From Gammaproteobacteria bacterium (lineage in GTDB: Bacteria > Pseudomonadota > Gammaproteobacteria > Steroidobacterales > Steroidobacteraceae): a stretch of 48,303 bases of DNA. Each line of letters starts with the position of its first letter. Position 1 is the stretch's first letter. Where the stretch lies: contig PKWJ01000059.1 in the NCBI GenBank assembly GCA_003132025.1, positions 1-48,303 of the forward strand, given 5' to 3'. Positions 23,444-31,855 of this stretch are shown here, piece by piece. The notes under the pieces were generated by a model. It was given only the letters and a program-made list of their open reading frames with translations. It had not been told where the DNA came from and searched no databases. The translations under genes were made by a program, and so were the position numbers.

Positions 23444-26248
23444 ATAATCCCGCGCGCCACCTACCGCCTGCAGCTGCATCACGGCTTCGGCTTCGAGCAG
23501 GTGGCGCACATAGCGCCGTACCTGCAAGCCCTCGGCGTCAGCCACGCTTACCTGTCACCGTACTTCAAGGCGCGGGCCGGCAGCACCCACGGCTACGACA
23601 TCGTCGATCATCGCCAGCTCAATCCCGAGCTCGGTGAAGACGCCGCCTTCCGCCAGATGTGCGAGGCGCTGAAGAAACACTCGCTGCTGCAGATTCTCGA
23701 CTTCGTGCCGAATCACATGGGGGTGGGCGGTGCGGACAATCCGCTGTGGCTCGACGTTCTGGAATGGGGAGCGGATTCCCCCCATGCCGGGTGGTTCGAC
23801 ATCGACTGGGACCCCGAACGGCGCTACCTGCACAATAAAATCCTGGTGCCCCTGCTCGGCGATCAATACGGCATCGAACTCGAACGCGGCATGCTGCGGC
23901 TGCAGTTTGATGCCACCGAGGGCAGCTTCGCGGTCTGGGCTTACGGCACCCACAAGCTGCCGATCTGCCCGCCACACTACGCCACCATCCTGGGTGACGG
24001 TCAGCGGCAGCTCGAGCAGCTGGCCGATGCCTTCTCCTGGCTGCCGAACTGGCGGCAACAGATGCCGCTACGCGCCGCGGAATTCAAATTGCAACTGGCG
24101 GCGCTGGTGGCCGAGCGTCCCGCGGTGCGCGAGGCAGTGGAGCTCGCGCTGGGCCGCTTCGAAGGCCGCCCGGGCGACAGCGCCAGCTGGCGCGAACTGG
24201 ACGCCCTGATCCAGCAGCAGCACTGGCGCGTGGCGCACTTTCGGGTCGCAGCCGACGACATCAACTACCGTCGCTTCTTCAACGTCAACGATCTGGCCGG
24301 ACTGCGTACCGAAGTGGTGGAAGTGTTCGAGCACATACATCACCGGGTGCTGCGGCTGGTCAAGGACGGGGTGCTCGACGGGCTGCGTATCGATCATATC
24401 GACGGCATGCTCGACCCCAAGGCGTACCTGCGCCGGCTACAGCGACGCCTGACCGCGCGCCGCTCGGGTCGGCACTTCTACCTGGTAGTCGAGAAGATAC
24501 TGGCGACACATGAGAGACTGCACGCCGACTGGCCGGTGGACGGCACCACCGGCTACGATTTTCTCAATCAGGTGCTGGCGCTGCTGATCGACGGCAGCGC
24601 AGAATCCGCCTTCACGAACAGTTATGCCGAATTCACCGGCGAGCGACGATCGTTCCCCGAGATCGCGCGCCTGTCCAAACTCCATATCATGGAAAATGAG
24701 ATGGCGAGCGAGCTCAATGTGCTAGCCCGCGACATGGCGCGCCTGGCACGCCAGAACCCGCGCACCGCCGACTTCACCCGCAATCTGCTGCGCCGGGCGA
24801 TCAAGGAGCTGATCGCGTGTTTTCCGGTGTACCGTACCTACATCGACAGCAACGGCGAGCTGGATGAGGCCGACCAGCACTATCTGAGCCGGGCGCTGGC
24901 CCAGGCGCGGCGCAACGAAACCGAGATCGATCCGAGCGCCTTCAGCTTTCTCGAGCAGGTGTTGACCGGCAATCTGGTGCGCCAGCCACGCAGCGGCTTT
25001 TCGCGCCAGTCGCTGCTGCGATGCGCGATGCGGCTGCAGCAGTACAGCGGACCGGTGGACGCCAAGGGCGTCGAAGACACGGCGTTCTACCGCTATTACC
25101 GTTTCATCGCTGTGAATGAAGTGGGCGGAGATCCGGAGCGCTTCGGCAGCACCATCGGCGCATTCCACAAGGCTAATCTGCAGCGCGTGCAGCACTGGCC
25201 GCATGCGATGCTCGCCACCGCGACCCACGACACTAAGCGCGGCGAGGACACGCGCGCGCGGCTGGCCGCATTGTCGGAATTCGCCGAGGAATGGGCGCAC
25301 CAGCTGCCGGTGTGGACGCGCATCCTGCGCGGTCCATCGGCCCCGGCCGAGCCCGGACCGCGGCCCGACCGCAACGATGAGTACCTGTTGTACCAGCTGC
25401 TGGCGGGAACCTGGCCGTGCGAACTGCTGCAACTGGAGTCGCCGGACGACGAGCGGCTGCGCGCCTATGCCGAGCGTGTGCGTCAGACGATGCTGAAGTC
25501 GATGCGCGAAGCACGGGTGCACACCGGCTGGGCGTTCCCCAATGCCGAGTATGAAGAGGCGATGACGAGCATGATCGACGCGGCGCTGACTGGCGCGCGC
25601 GCCGGGGCATTTTTTGGCGCCTTTCTGCCGTTCACGCGCCGCCTGGCCGCCGCCGGTGCCCACAATGGCGTGATCCAGAGCGTCCTCAAGCTCACCGCAC
25701 CGGGAGTCCCCGACCTGTACAACGGCAGCGAGCTGTGGGACCTGTCGATGGTGGATCCCGACAATCGCCGCGATGTGGACTATGCCACGCGCTGGCGCAT
25801 GCTCGAGCAGCTCGAGGCAGCGTTGCGGGCCGATCGCGGCGACTGCATGCGGCAGCTGTGGCAGCACTGGCACGATGGCAGGATCAAGCTGGCGACCATT
25901 ACCACGCTGCTGGGCCACCGCCGCACCTGTCCCGAACTCTACGCCGACGGCGACTATCAACCATTGCCGGTGCTCGGGCCGCGTACCGAGGAGATCTGCG
26001 CCTACGCCCGCACCGCGGGTCAGCAGATCCTGATGGTCGCGGTGGCACGCTACGCGCGCCGGCGCGAACAGCAGGACTTCGGTGACGACACGCTGCTGGC
26101 GGTTGCCGAGCCGTTGCGCCGCCGGCGCTGGCGCGAGCTGCTGAGCGGGCGCACGCTGCTGCTTGAGGGCGAGCATTTTCGCGCCACTGAACTGTTTTGT
26201 GATCTGCCGGCCGCAGTACTGGCCGTCGATGAGCCGGATGGGGTCTAG
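23444..26248 (+). CDS. treY: malto-oligosyltrehalose synthase, start codon anomalous
   Basis: TreY isomerises the reducing-end alpha-1,4 bond of malto-oligosaccharides to the alpha,alpha-1,1 bond of trehalose; TreZ then cleaves it off. About 934 residues. Catalytic motifs are intact: DFVPNHMGV, the nucleophile Asp in DGLRIDHIDGML, Glu in LVVEKIL, and ATHDTKRGED; the C-terminus has VPDLYNGSELWD. The conserved N-terminus IPRATYRLQLHHGFGFE is encoded from 23447, but the frame contains no ATG, GTG or TTG between the in-frame stop at 23399-23401 and GTG 23501, which lies inside the domain. I placed the start at ATA 23444 as the simplest reading. Initiation at ATC 23447, at GTG 23501 with loss of about 19 residues, or an inactivating start mutation are alternatives. 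Its stop shares CTAG with the convergent GNAT gene. Confidence 0.85.
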   Translation: MIPRATYRLQLHHGFGFEQVAHIAPYLQALGVSHAYLSPYFKARAGSTHGYDIVDHRQLNPELGEDAAFRQMCEALKKHSLLQILDFVPNHMGVGGADNPLWLDVLEWGADSPHAGWFDIDWDPERRYLHNKILVPLLGDQYGIELERGMLRLQFDATEGSFAVWAYGTHKLPICPPHYATILGDGQRQLEQLADAFSWLPNWRQQMPLRAAEFKLQLAALVAERPAVREAVELALGRFEGRPGDSASWRELDALIQQQHWRVAHFRVAADDINYRRFFNVNDLAGLRTEVVEVFEHIHHRVLRLVKDGVLDGLRIDHIDGMLDPKAYLRRLQRRLTARRSGRHFYLVVEKILATHERLHADWPVDGTTGYDFLNQVLALLIDGSAESAFTNSYAEFTGERRSFPEIARLSKLHIMENEMASELNVLARDMARLARQNPRTADFTRNLLRRAIKELIACFPVYRTYIDSNGELDEADQHYLSRALAQARRNETEIDPSAFSFLEQVLTGNLVRQPRSGFSRQSLLRCAMRLQQYSGPVDAKGVEDTAFYRYYRFIAVNEVGGDPERFGSTIGAFHKANLQRVQHWPHAMLATATHDTKRGEDTRARLAALSEFAEEWAHQLPVWTRILRGPSAPAEPGPRPDRNDEYLLYQLLAGTWPCELLQLESPDDERLRAYAERVRQTMLKSMREARVHTGWAFPNAEYEEAMTSMIDAALTGARAGAFFGAFLPFTRRLAAAGAHNGVIQSVLKLTAPGVPDLYNGSELWDLSMVDPDNRRDVDYATRWRMLEQLEAALRADRGDCMRQLWQHWHDGRIKLATITTLLGHRRTCPELYADGDYQPLPVLGPRTEEICAYARTAGQQILMVAVARYARRREQQDFGDDTLLAVAEPLRRRRWRELLSGRTLLLEGEHFRATELFCDLPAAVLAVDEPDGV

Positions 26249-26526
26249 GTCGGCTGCAGCAGATCCTGGTATTGCGGATTGCGCTGCATGAACTGCGCCA
26301 CGAAGGAGCACCGGGGTTTGACGCGCACGCCCTGCTCGCGCGCCAGCTGCAGGGCTCCGGCGACCAGTTCGGCGCCGATGCCGCGGCCGCGCAACGCCGG
26401 CGGCACTTCACTGTGGGTCAGCACGCGTAGATTACCCATGATCTGATAATCGACGAACGCGACCCCGCCCTCGAGCAGCAGCTCGTAGCGGCTGCGCGCC
26501 GGATTGTCGGTCACGGGACCGATCAT
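26245..26526 (-). CDS. GNAT-family N-acetyltransferase, YjdJ-like
   Basis: A 93-residue minimal acetyltransferase. The sequence runs RSRYELLLEGGVAFVDYQI, then LTHSEVPPALRGRGIGAEL with the acetyl-CoA pyrophosphate loop R-G-x-G-x-G/A, then ALQLAREQGVRVKPRCSFV and a C-terminal helix. Proteins of this size and layout belong to the small YjdJ branch of GNATs, whose substrates are unknown. ATG 26526 was chosen because it follows the upstream ABC exporter's stop by four bases; a longer frame would run into that gene. Its stop codon overlaps treY's stop (CTAG 26245-26248). Confidence 0.85.
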   Translation of the reverse strand: MIGPVTDNPARSRYELLLEGGVAFVDYQIMGNLRVLTHSEVPPALRGRGIGAELVAGALQLAREQGVRVKPRCSFVAQFMQRNPQYQDLLQPT

Positions 26527-26530
26527 GCAA

Positions 26531-28306
26531 TCACCGGTCTGCGACTCCGAACTGCAGCGCTGCAACGCGCGCATAGAGCGGGCTCGAATTCATCAACTGC
26601 GCGTGATTTCCCATTGCCACCACCCGCCCGGCCTCCAGTACTACGATGCGGTCGGCCTTGAGCACCGTGGCCAGGCGATGGGCGATCACCAGCGTGGTGC
26701 GGCCGCGCATCAGCTCGGCCAGCGCTGCCTGCACCAGCTGCTCGGACTCGGCGTCGAGGGAACTGGTGGCCTCGTCCAGCAGCAGGATCGGCGCGTCGCG
26801 CAGGATCGCGCGCGCGATCGCGATGCGCTGGCGCTGCCCGCCAGACAGCCGCGTGCCGCGCTCACCGAGGAAAGTATCGTAGCCGGCCGGCAACTGGCGC
26901 AGAAACTGATCGGCCGCAGCCGCTCGTGCCGCCGCCTCAATCTCAGCGTCGTCAGCCCCGGGGCGACCGTAGCCGATATTCTCGCGCGCGCTGGCGCCGA
27001 ACAGCATCGTGTCCTGCGGTACGAAGCCGATCTGGCGGCGCAGTTCTTCCGGATGCAAACGCTTGATATCGTTGCCATCGATCGTGATGCGGCCACTTTG
27101 CGGATCGTAAAAGCGCAGCAGCAGCTGAAAGCTGGTGCTCTTGCCGGCGCCCGAGGGCCCGACCACGGCGACCGTCTCGCCGCGGCTCACCGCCAGCGTG
27201 TAGTCGTCGAGCGCCAGGGTGTCGGGCCGCGACGGATATCGGAAGCTGACGTGCTCGAAGGCGATATCCCCACGCACCCGTGCCGCGAGCGTCAGCGGCT
27301 GGGCTGGAGCCGAGATCGCCGGCCGCGCCTCCAGCAACTCGGTCAGCCGCTCCATCGCCCCGGCGGCGCGCTGCATCTCGCCCCACATTTCGGTCAATGC
27401 GGCCGCCGCGGTGCCGACGATCGCGGCATAGACGAAGAACTGGCTCAGCTGCCCCCAGGTCATGTCGTGGAGCAATACCGCGTGGGCACCCAGCCACAAC
27501 ACATAGGTGATGCCACCGAATACCAGCATGGTACCGACGCCGGTCAGTGCCGCGCGCACGCGCGTGCGGCGGATGGCGGCGACAAAGCTGTCCTCCACTG
27601 CCGCGGCATAGCGCTGGCTCTGCAGTTCCTCGAGCGTGAACGCCTGTACCGTCTGTATGGCGTTGAGCGATTCATCGACTAGACTGCTGGTGTCGGCGAT
27701 CCGGTCCTGGGTAGTGCGCGACAGGCGTCGCACCCGGCGCCCGACCACGATCATCGGCACGATCACTACCGGCATCAGTGCCAGGATCCAGATCGTGAGC
27801 CGGGTGCTGGTGAGCGCCAGCAGTACCACCGCCCCGACCAGGTTGAGCGTCGAGCGCAGGGTGATCGACAGATTGACCCCGGCGATGGCCTGCACCAGCG
27901 TGGTGTCGGCGGTCAGCCGTGACAGTACCTCCCCGGTACGGGTGACCTCGAAGAAGGTCGGATCCATGCGCACCACACGCCGGTAGACCGCCTCGCGCAG
28001 GTCGGCGACCACGCGCTCGCCGAGCCAGGTGACCAGATAGAAGCGCAGTGCGGCAAACACGCCAAAAGCGGCCGCCGCCACCAGAAAGCCGGCCAGGTAG
28101 GTGTTAAGTACCCTCGGATTGGCCGACGACAGGCCATGGTCGATCAGCTGGCGCAGCGCCGCCGGCAGGGCCAGCGTGGCCGCCGCAGCCACCAGCAGCG
28201 CCGCCAGAGCCGAAGCCAGCAGGGCCCAGTGCGGGGCCAGAAACGGCCATAGGGCCCGCAGCGGGCGCAGCGACTTGGCTCTCGGTCGATCTGTAACGTC
28301 CGCCAT
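26531..28306 (-). CDS. ABC exporter, fused membrane and ATPase domains (MsbA/multidrug type)
   Basis: A 591-residue half-transporter that would work as a dimer in the inner membrane. Six helices occupy residues ~20-310 (PLRALWPFLAPHWALLASAL at the start), with the coupling stretch DPTFFEVTRTGEVLSRLTAD. The ATPase domain begins near residue 350: Walker A GPSGAGKST, Q-loop VPQDTMLFG, signature LSGGQRQRIAIARAIL, Walker B ILLLDEATSSLD, switch VIAHRLAT. It could flip lipid or export hydrophobic compounds; the substrate is not evident. ATG 28306 is taken as the start because MADVTDRPRAKSLRPL gives a normal short cytosolic N-terminus. It is followed by the GNAT gene, probably co-transcribed, and is divergent from bactofilin. 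Confidence 0.9.
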   Translation of the reverse strand: MADVTDRPRAKSLRPLRALWPFLAPHWALLASALAALLVAAAATLALPAALRQLIDHGLSSANPRVLNTYLAGFLVAAAAFGVFAALRFYLVTWLGERVVADLREAVYRRVVRMDPTFFEVTRTGEVLSRLTADTTLVQAIAGVNLSITLRSTLNLVGAVVLLALTSTRLTIWILALMPVVIVPMIVVGRRVRRLSRTTQDRIADTSSLVDESLNAIQTVQAFTLEELQSQRYAAAVEDSFVAAIRRTRVRAALTGVGTMLVFGGITYVLWLGAHAVLLHDMTWGQLSQFFVYAAIVGTAAAALTEMWGEMQRAAGAMERLTELLEARPAISAPAQPLTLAARVRGDIAFEHVSFRYPSRPDTLALDDYTLAVSRGETVAVVGPSGAGKSTSFQLLLRFYDPQSGRITIDGNDIKRLHPEELRRQIGFVPQDTMLFGASARENIGYGRPGADDAEIEAAARAAAADQFLRQLPAGYDTFLGERGTRLSGGQRQRIAIARAILRDAPILLLDEATSSLDAESEQLVQAALAELMRGRTTLVIAHRLATVLKADRIVVLEAGRVVAMGNHAQLMNSSPLYARVAALQFGVADR

Positions 28307-28446
28307 GCATAGTGATCCTAACGCGGAGCCGCTTCGGACGTGATCGAACAGCGCTGTCTGTGACCCAGGACACTGGCGCACCAGCCCGGTTTGGCGGTAC
28401 GGTGTGCAGCTCAATACCTCGGAAGCACTATTTGGAGGACTCGCTC

Positions 28447-28962
28447 ATGGCGCTTTGGAAAGACCCCAGCTCGACCCCGAGCCCGACCGCAAGCGGCACC
28501 CCCGCCTCGGGCACCCCGACCACCGTCACGGAACTGCACAAGGGCAGCGAACACACCACATCCGACACCGCCCGGCGCGCCGGCCCCGCACGTGCCGCGG
28601 GCGTGGAATCGATCATCGCGGCCGAGATCACCATCGAGGGCAAGATCACCGGTTCGGGTGATGTGCGCATCGCCGGTCGGTTCAAGGGCGACGTGCAGGT
28701 CGACGGCAACTTCCGCATCGACGGCGGTGCCCGGCTGGAAGGCCAGGTACGCGCCAGCGTGGTCGTGGTCGGCGGCGAGCTGCAGGGGAACATCGAGGCC
28801 GCCAAGCAGGTTGACGTCCTGAGCAGCGGGGTCATCGTCGGCGATGTCAAAGCCGCTTCGATCACGGTTGCGGCCGGTTCGCGCATGCGCGGGCACGTGG
28901 AATTCGGCTGGGATGAAAAGCACGCCGCGGTCGAATTCAAGGGGACTCCGCGCTCGGTATGA
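28447..28962 (+). CDS. bactofilin (polymer-forming cytoskeletal protein)
   Basis: A 171-residue cytosolic scaffold protein. A disordered Ser/Thr/Pro/Gly N-terminus (to about residue 50) precedes the right-handed beta-helix of the bactofilin domain: ESIIAAEITIEGKITGSGDV, then RIAGRFKGDVQVDGNFRI, then ARLEGQVRASVVVVGGELQG, then a closing turn GHVEFGWDEK. The repeating G-x-(I/V) turns every six residues are diagnostic. Bactofilins self-assemble into nucleotide-free filaments that organise cell-wall or polar machinery. The start ATG 28447 has GGAGG eight bases ahead. It overlaps the zinc-ribbon gene by ATGA, so the two are translationally coupled. No M23 peptidase partner lies beside it, unlike many bactofilin loci. 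Confidence 0.92.
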   Translation: MALWKDPSSTPSPTASGTPASGTPTTVTELHKGSEHTTSDTARRAGPARAAGVESIIAAEITIEGKITGSGDVRIAGRFKGDVQVDGNFRIDGGARLEGQVRASVVVVGGELQGNIEAAKQVDVLSSGVIVGDVKAASITVAAGSRMRGHVEFGWDEKHAAVEFKGTPRSV

Positions 28963-29519
28963 GCAGCCTTCGCTCGGGCACGCCTGGTGCCACTCGCGTC
29001 TGCCCGCACTGCAAGGCGACCGTCCTGGAAACCGCGGCAATCTGCCCCGGGTGCCGGCATCATTTGCGTTTCAGCGCCGAGGCTACCCAGGCCAGCGCCG
29101 CCGACGAGGGCTACTGCGCGCTCAGTGTCGAGGGCAGCATCGCCCATAAGCAGGCTTCCGAACCCTGCGAATATTTCATAGTGCTCGATATCCGCGACGA
29201 ACGCGGCGAGCAGCTGGCACGTCAGGTGGTCGGAGTCGGTGTGCTGCAGCCAGGCGAGCTGCGACATCTGCATGTATCGGTCGGCATGCGGCCGGTTCGG
29301 GCCCAAACCGCGAGCCGATCGCAGCCGGCGTTATCGAGCGCCCAGGCCGCCGGCGCCCAGCCAGTCGCCGCCAAGCCGGCCGCCGCGGTGGCCAGATCGC
29401 CGCTGCAGCCCCCGCCCGTAGTCGAATCGCGCCTGCAACCGCGACCGACCGGAAAACCCACCGGTCCCGGATCGACCGGCGGCTCCAGCCCGCGCTTCAG
29501 GAATTTTCACAAGCCCTGA
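28959..29519 (+). CDS. zinc-ribbon protein coupled to bactofilin
   Basis: A 186-residue protein. An N-terminal four-cysteine zinc ribbon (VCPHCKATVLETAAICPGC, residues ~14-32) is followed by a predicted beta-sandwich-like block (CALSVEGSIAHKQASEPCEYFIVLDIRDERGEQLARQVVGVGVL, positions about 57-100 taken together). A long Ala/Pro/Ser-rich, probably disordered tail ends SSPRFRNFHKP. No signal peptide or membrane segment. The ribbon resembles those of proteins that bind nucleic acids or act as assembly adaptors, but I cannot assign a function. The ATGA overlap with the bactofilin stop suggests the two act together, perhaps with this protein as a bactofilin-binding adaptor (inference). Confidence 0.8.
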   Translation: MSSLRSGTPGATRVCPHCKATVLETAAICPGCRHHLRFSAEATQASAADEGYCALSVEGSIAHKQASEPCEYFIVLDIRDERGEQLARQVVGVGVLQPGELRHLHVSVGMRPVRAQTASRSQPALSSAQAAGAQPVAAKPAAAVARSPLQPPPVVESRLQPRPTGKPTGPGSTGGSSPRFRNFHKP

Positions 29520-29541
29520 AGCTGCCCTGAGGCTGCTTCAG
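29494..29541. terminator. bidirectional hairpin between convergent genes, with competing arms
   Basis: The arms CTGAAGC (29516-29522) and GCTTCAG (29535-29541), plus inner GCC/GGC after a T/T mismatch, fold into an 11-pair stem that spans both convergent stop codons. A third arm GCTTCAGG (29494-29501) can instead pair perfectly with CCTGAAGC (29515-29522), so the middle arm has two possible partners. It may serve as a terminator for both genes. No clear T run is present. Confidence 0.45.
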
Positions 29542-30314
29542 CGCCTGGGCTTGCGGAACTTAAGCAGAAACTTGTCGCTCTTGCCGTGCAGCTCGAACAC
29601 CTTGGCGGTGTGCGGGTCATCGGCGTTATGCAGCACATCGCTGGCAGCGACGAATACGAACCCGGCGCTGGTGACCTCCTGCCTGACCAGGCGCTCATCG
29701 ATGCGATGCAGCGTTTCGGTATCGCGTGCGCCGGACCCGGCTTCGGCGGCATGATCCTCGACGATGAACACACCGCCGGGCTTGAGCGCCTTGAAGATCG
29801 CGCTATCGAAGGCCTTCATATCCGGCTTACCGAACATCGCGTTGTGCAGGTCGTGGTAATTCTCCGATGTCCACACCACATCGAGGCCGGAGGGCAGGCT
29901 GAAATCCGCTGCCGGCGTGATGTCGGCGGTCACGTTGGTGCAGGGGTTCGGGGTCGCGGCTTCCGTGTCTGGCGACGGCGGGCGCTCGCGCTTGACCACG
30001 GGGCCCACGCTGGTGGCGTACACGTGGCCCGACGGTCCCACTACGCGGCAGAAAATACGCGTGAAGTAACCACCGCCCGGCATCAGCTCGCCGACCTTGT
30101 CGCCCGGCTTGATGCCGGCAAACGCGATCACCTGTTCCGGCTTGCGATCGGCATCGCGCTGCCGATCACGGTCGGGCCGGGTCGGTTCGGCCACCGCCGC
30201 CTTTATGTAGTCGGGAATCGCAGCCGGCGCCGCGCTGGCACTGAAACTTGCGATCGCGCCCAGCGCCAGCGCGCTGCCGGCTGCGACGCACAGAGTGGTG
30301 AATTTGACGTGCAT
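29538..30314 (-). CDS. exported class I methyltransferase-like protein
   Basis: A 258-residue protein with a clear signal peptide (residues 1 to about 28, ending FSASAAPAA) followed by a Rossmann methyltransferase fold. Motif I is GDKVGELMPGGGYFTRIF, the acidic loop resembles motif II (GHVYATSVGP), motif IV is GLDVVWTSENYHDL, and motif V is KALKPGGVFIVEDH. It matches the predicted-methyltransferase family (COG4798 type), whose members often carry signal peptides. SAM is a cytosolic cofactor, so either the protein acts on something else in the periplasm or binds another ligand; this is unresolved. It is transcribed leftward downstream of the OMF gene, 80 bases away. Confidence 0.8.
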   Translation of the reverse strand: MHVKFTTLCVAAGSALALGAIASFSASAAPAAIPDYIKAAVAEPTRPDRDRQRDADRKPEQVIAFAGIKPGDKVGELMPGGGYFTRIFCRVVGPSGHVYATSVGPVVKRERPPSPDTEAATPNPCTNVTADITPAADFSLPSGLDVVWTSENYHDLHNAMFGKPDMKAFDSAIFKALKPGGVFIVEDHAAEAGSGARDTETLHRIDERLVRQEVTSAGFVFVAASDVLHNADDPHTAKVFELHGKSDKFLLKFRKPRR

Positions 30315-30394
30315 GGGACTGCCTTAAGGTTGGTGGCGATGACTGCGCGCTCGATTATCGACCATCCCTATTGACCACGCGACACGGCGACGGT

Positions 30395-31855
30395 TCACTG
30401 CACCGAGCGCGGCACGCCGCCACCGAGGGCAAGCAGCAATTGCACCGTGTCCTGCAGGCGCTGCGACTGCGCGTGCACCAGACCGACGCGCGCCTGCTGA
30501 TTCTGGCGCTGCGCCTCGAGCACCTGCAGTACACCGCTGTTGCCGACGCTGTAACTCTCGCGAGTCAGCGCCAGGTTTTCAGCCGCGACGGCCACTGCGC
30601 CCTGCTCGCTGGCGAGCAGTTCCTGGTCGTGTTCCAGATCCTCCAGCGCATCGGCCACCTGACCGAAGGAGCTCAGCACCACCTGCTCGTAGCTGGCAAG
30701 TGACGCCTGCATGGCATCGATTGCCGCCTGCCGTCTGGCGCGCAGCGCGCCGTGATCGAACAACGGCTGCGTCAGGCTGCCCGCCAGTCCGCCGGCGGCG
30801 CTGCTGGCATCGAACAGCGTACGCAGGGTATTGGCCTGCAGGCTGGCGGTCGCAGTCAGGCTGACCTGGGGGTACAGATTGGCGCTCGCCACCCCGACGG
30901 CGGCAGTCGCGGCGTGCAGCTGCGCTTCCGCGGCCAGTATGTCGGGGCGCCGATGTACCAGTTCCGATGGCACCGTCAGCGGCAAGCGCGCCGGCAGCTC
31001 GAATTCATCGAGCTTGAAATCCGGCGCCGACCACTGGGCCGGCGTACTGCCGGCCAGTAGCGCCAACGCATGAGTAGCCACGCTCAGGTCGCGGCGCAGC
31101 GGCGGCAGCAGCGTCTGGTCGTTGGCCAACTGGCTTTGCGCATTGAGCACGTCGACGCGTGTGGCCTGGCCCTCGGTGAACGAGTCCTGCACCAGCTTCA
31201 GATCGCTGCGGTCATCGGCCAGCAGATCCTCGAGGTTGTCGATCTGCGCGCGCGCCGTGGCCGCGGCCAGGGCCTGCATCGCGACGTTGCCGCTGACGCT
31301 GAGCGCCGCGGCATCGAGCTCGTGGCGCTGATAATCGGCCAATGCCTGCTGCTGCTCGATCGTGCGCCGCACTCCGCCAGCGAAGTCGAACGCGTAGGTC
31401 ACCGCGGGGCCGATCGAGAAATAGGTGAATGGCGGCAGATGCTCGGAGGGACCCAGGAACGCCGCGCCGTACTTCTGCCGCCCCGCGCCGGCATCCAGAT
31501 CCACATGCGGGTAGCGCCCGGCCTCGCTGGCATCGCTGACCGCCTGGGCTTCGGCCAGCGTGGCGCGCGCAGCCTCCAGGCTGTGGCTGGCCGCCAGCGC
31601 CTGGCGAATGGCGCTATCGAGCCGCGGCGAATTGAGCGGCGCCCACCATCGATCAGGCTCGGGCAGCGTAGCGTCAATGGTCGTGGCGCCGCTGGTCGTG
31701 GCGCCGTCGCCTGGGCTCGGCAGCGCCTCGACCGTATAGCTGCTGGGCGCGGGTGCCGACGGGGCGACAAAGTTCGGTCCGGCCACGCAGCCCGCGAGCA
31801 CCGCGGTGAAGCCAGCCACGCACCACCGCATGCTGTGGTTATTCAATCGCGGCAT
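30395..31855 (-). CDS. efflux outer-membrane factor (NodT/OprM family lipoprotein)
   Basis: A 486-residue TolC-like protein: a signal peptide with lipobox (FTAVLAGC, Cys about 22), mature start GPNFVAPSAPAP, then two OEP repeats. FTEGQATRVDVLNAQSQLAN and SYSVGNSGVLQVLEAQRQNQ are the paired helical-barrel motifs at the equivalent positions of the two repeats. PRVPLTVPSELVHRRPDI-like text appears here as LPLTVPSELVHRRPDI, a NodT hallmark. It forms the outer-membrane channel of the tripartite EmrAB pump. It overlaps emrB by 17 bases and is the last gene of the operon. Confidence 0.93.
   Translation of the reverse strand: MPRLNNHSMRWCVAGFTAVLAGCVAGPNFVAPSAPAPSSYTVEALPSPGDGATTSGATTIDATLPEPDRWWAPLNSPRLDSAIRQALAASHSLEAARATLAEAQAVSDASEAGRYPHVDLDAGAGRQKYGAAFLGPSEHLPPFTYFSIGPAVTYAFDFAGGVRRTIEQQQALADYQRHELDAAALSVSGNVAMQALAAATARAQIDNLEDLLADDRSDLKLVQDSFTEGQATRVDVLNAQSQLANDQTLLPPLRRDLSVATHALALLAGSTPAQWSAPDFKLDEFELPARLPLTVPSELVHRRPDILAAEAQLHAATAAVGVASANLYPQVSLTATASLQANTLRTLFDASSAAGGLAGSLTQPLFDHGALRARRQAAIDAMQASLASYEQVVLSSFGQVADALEDLEHDQELLASEQGAVAVAAENLALTRESYSVGNSGVLQVLEAQRQNQQARVGLVHAQSQRLQDTVQLLLALGGGVPRSVQ

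Noticed and set aside
21727-23460. A 577-residue open frame antisense to treZ
   Set aside because: Same reason: treZ motifs are complete on the other strand, and the antisense product has no recognisable fold or ribosome site.
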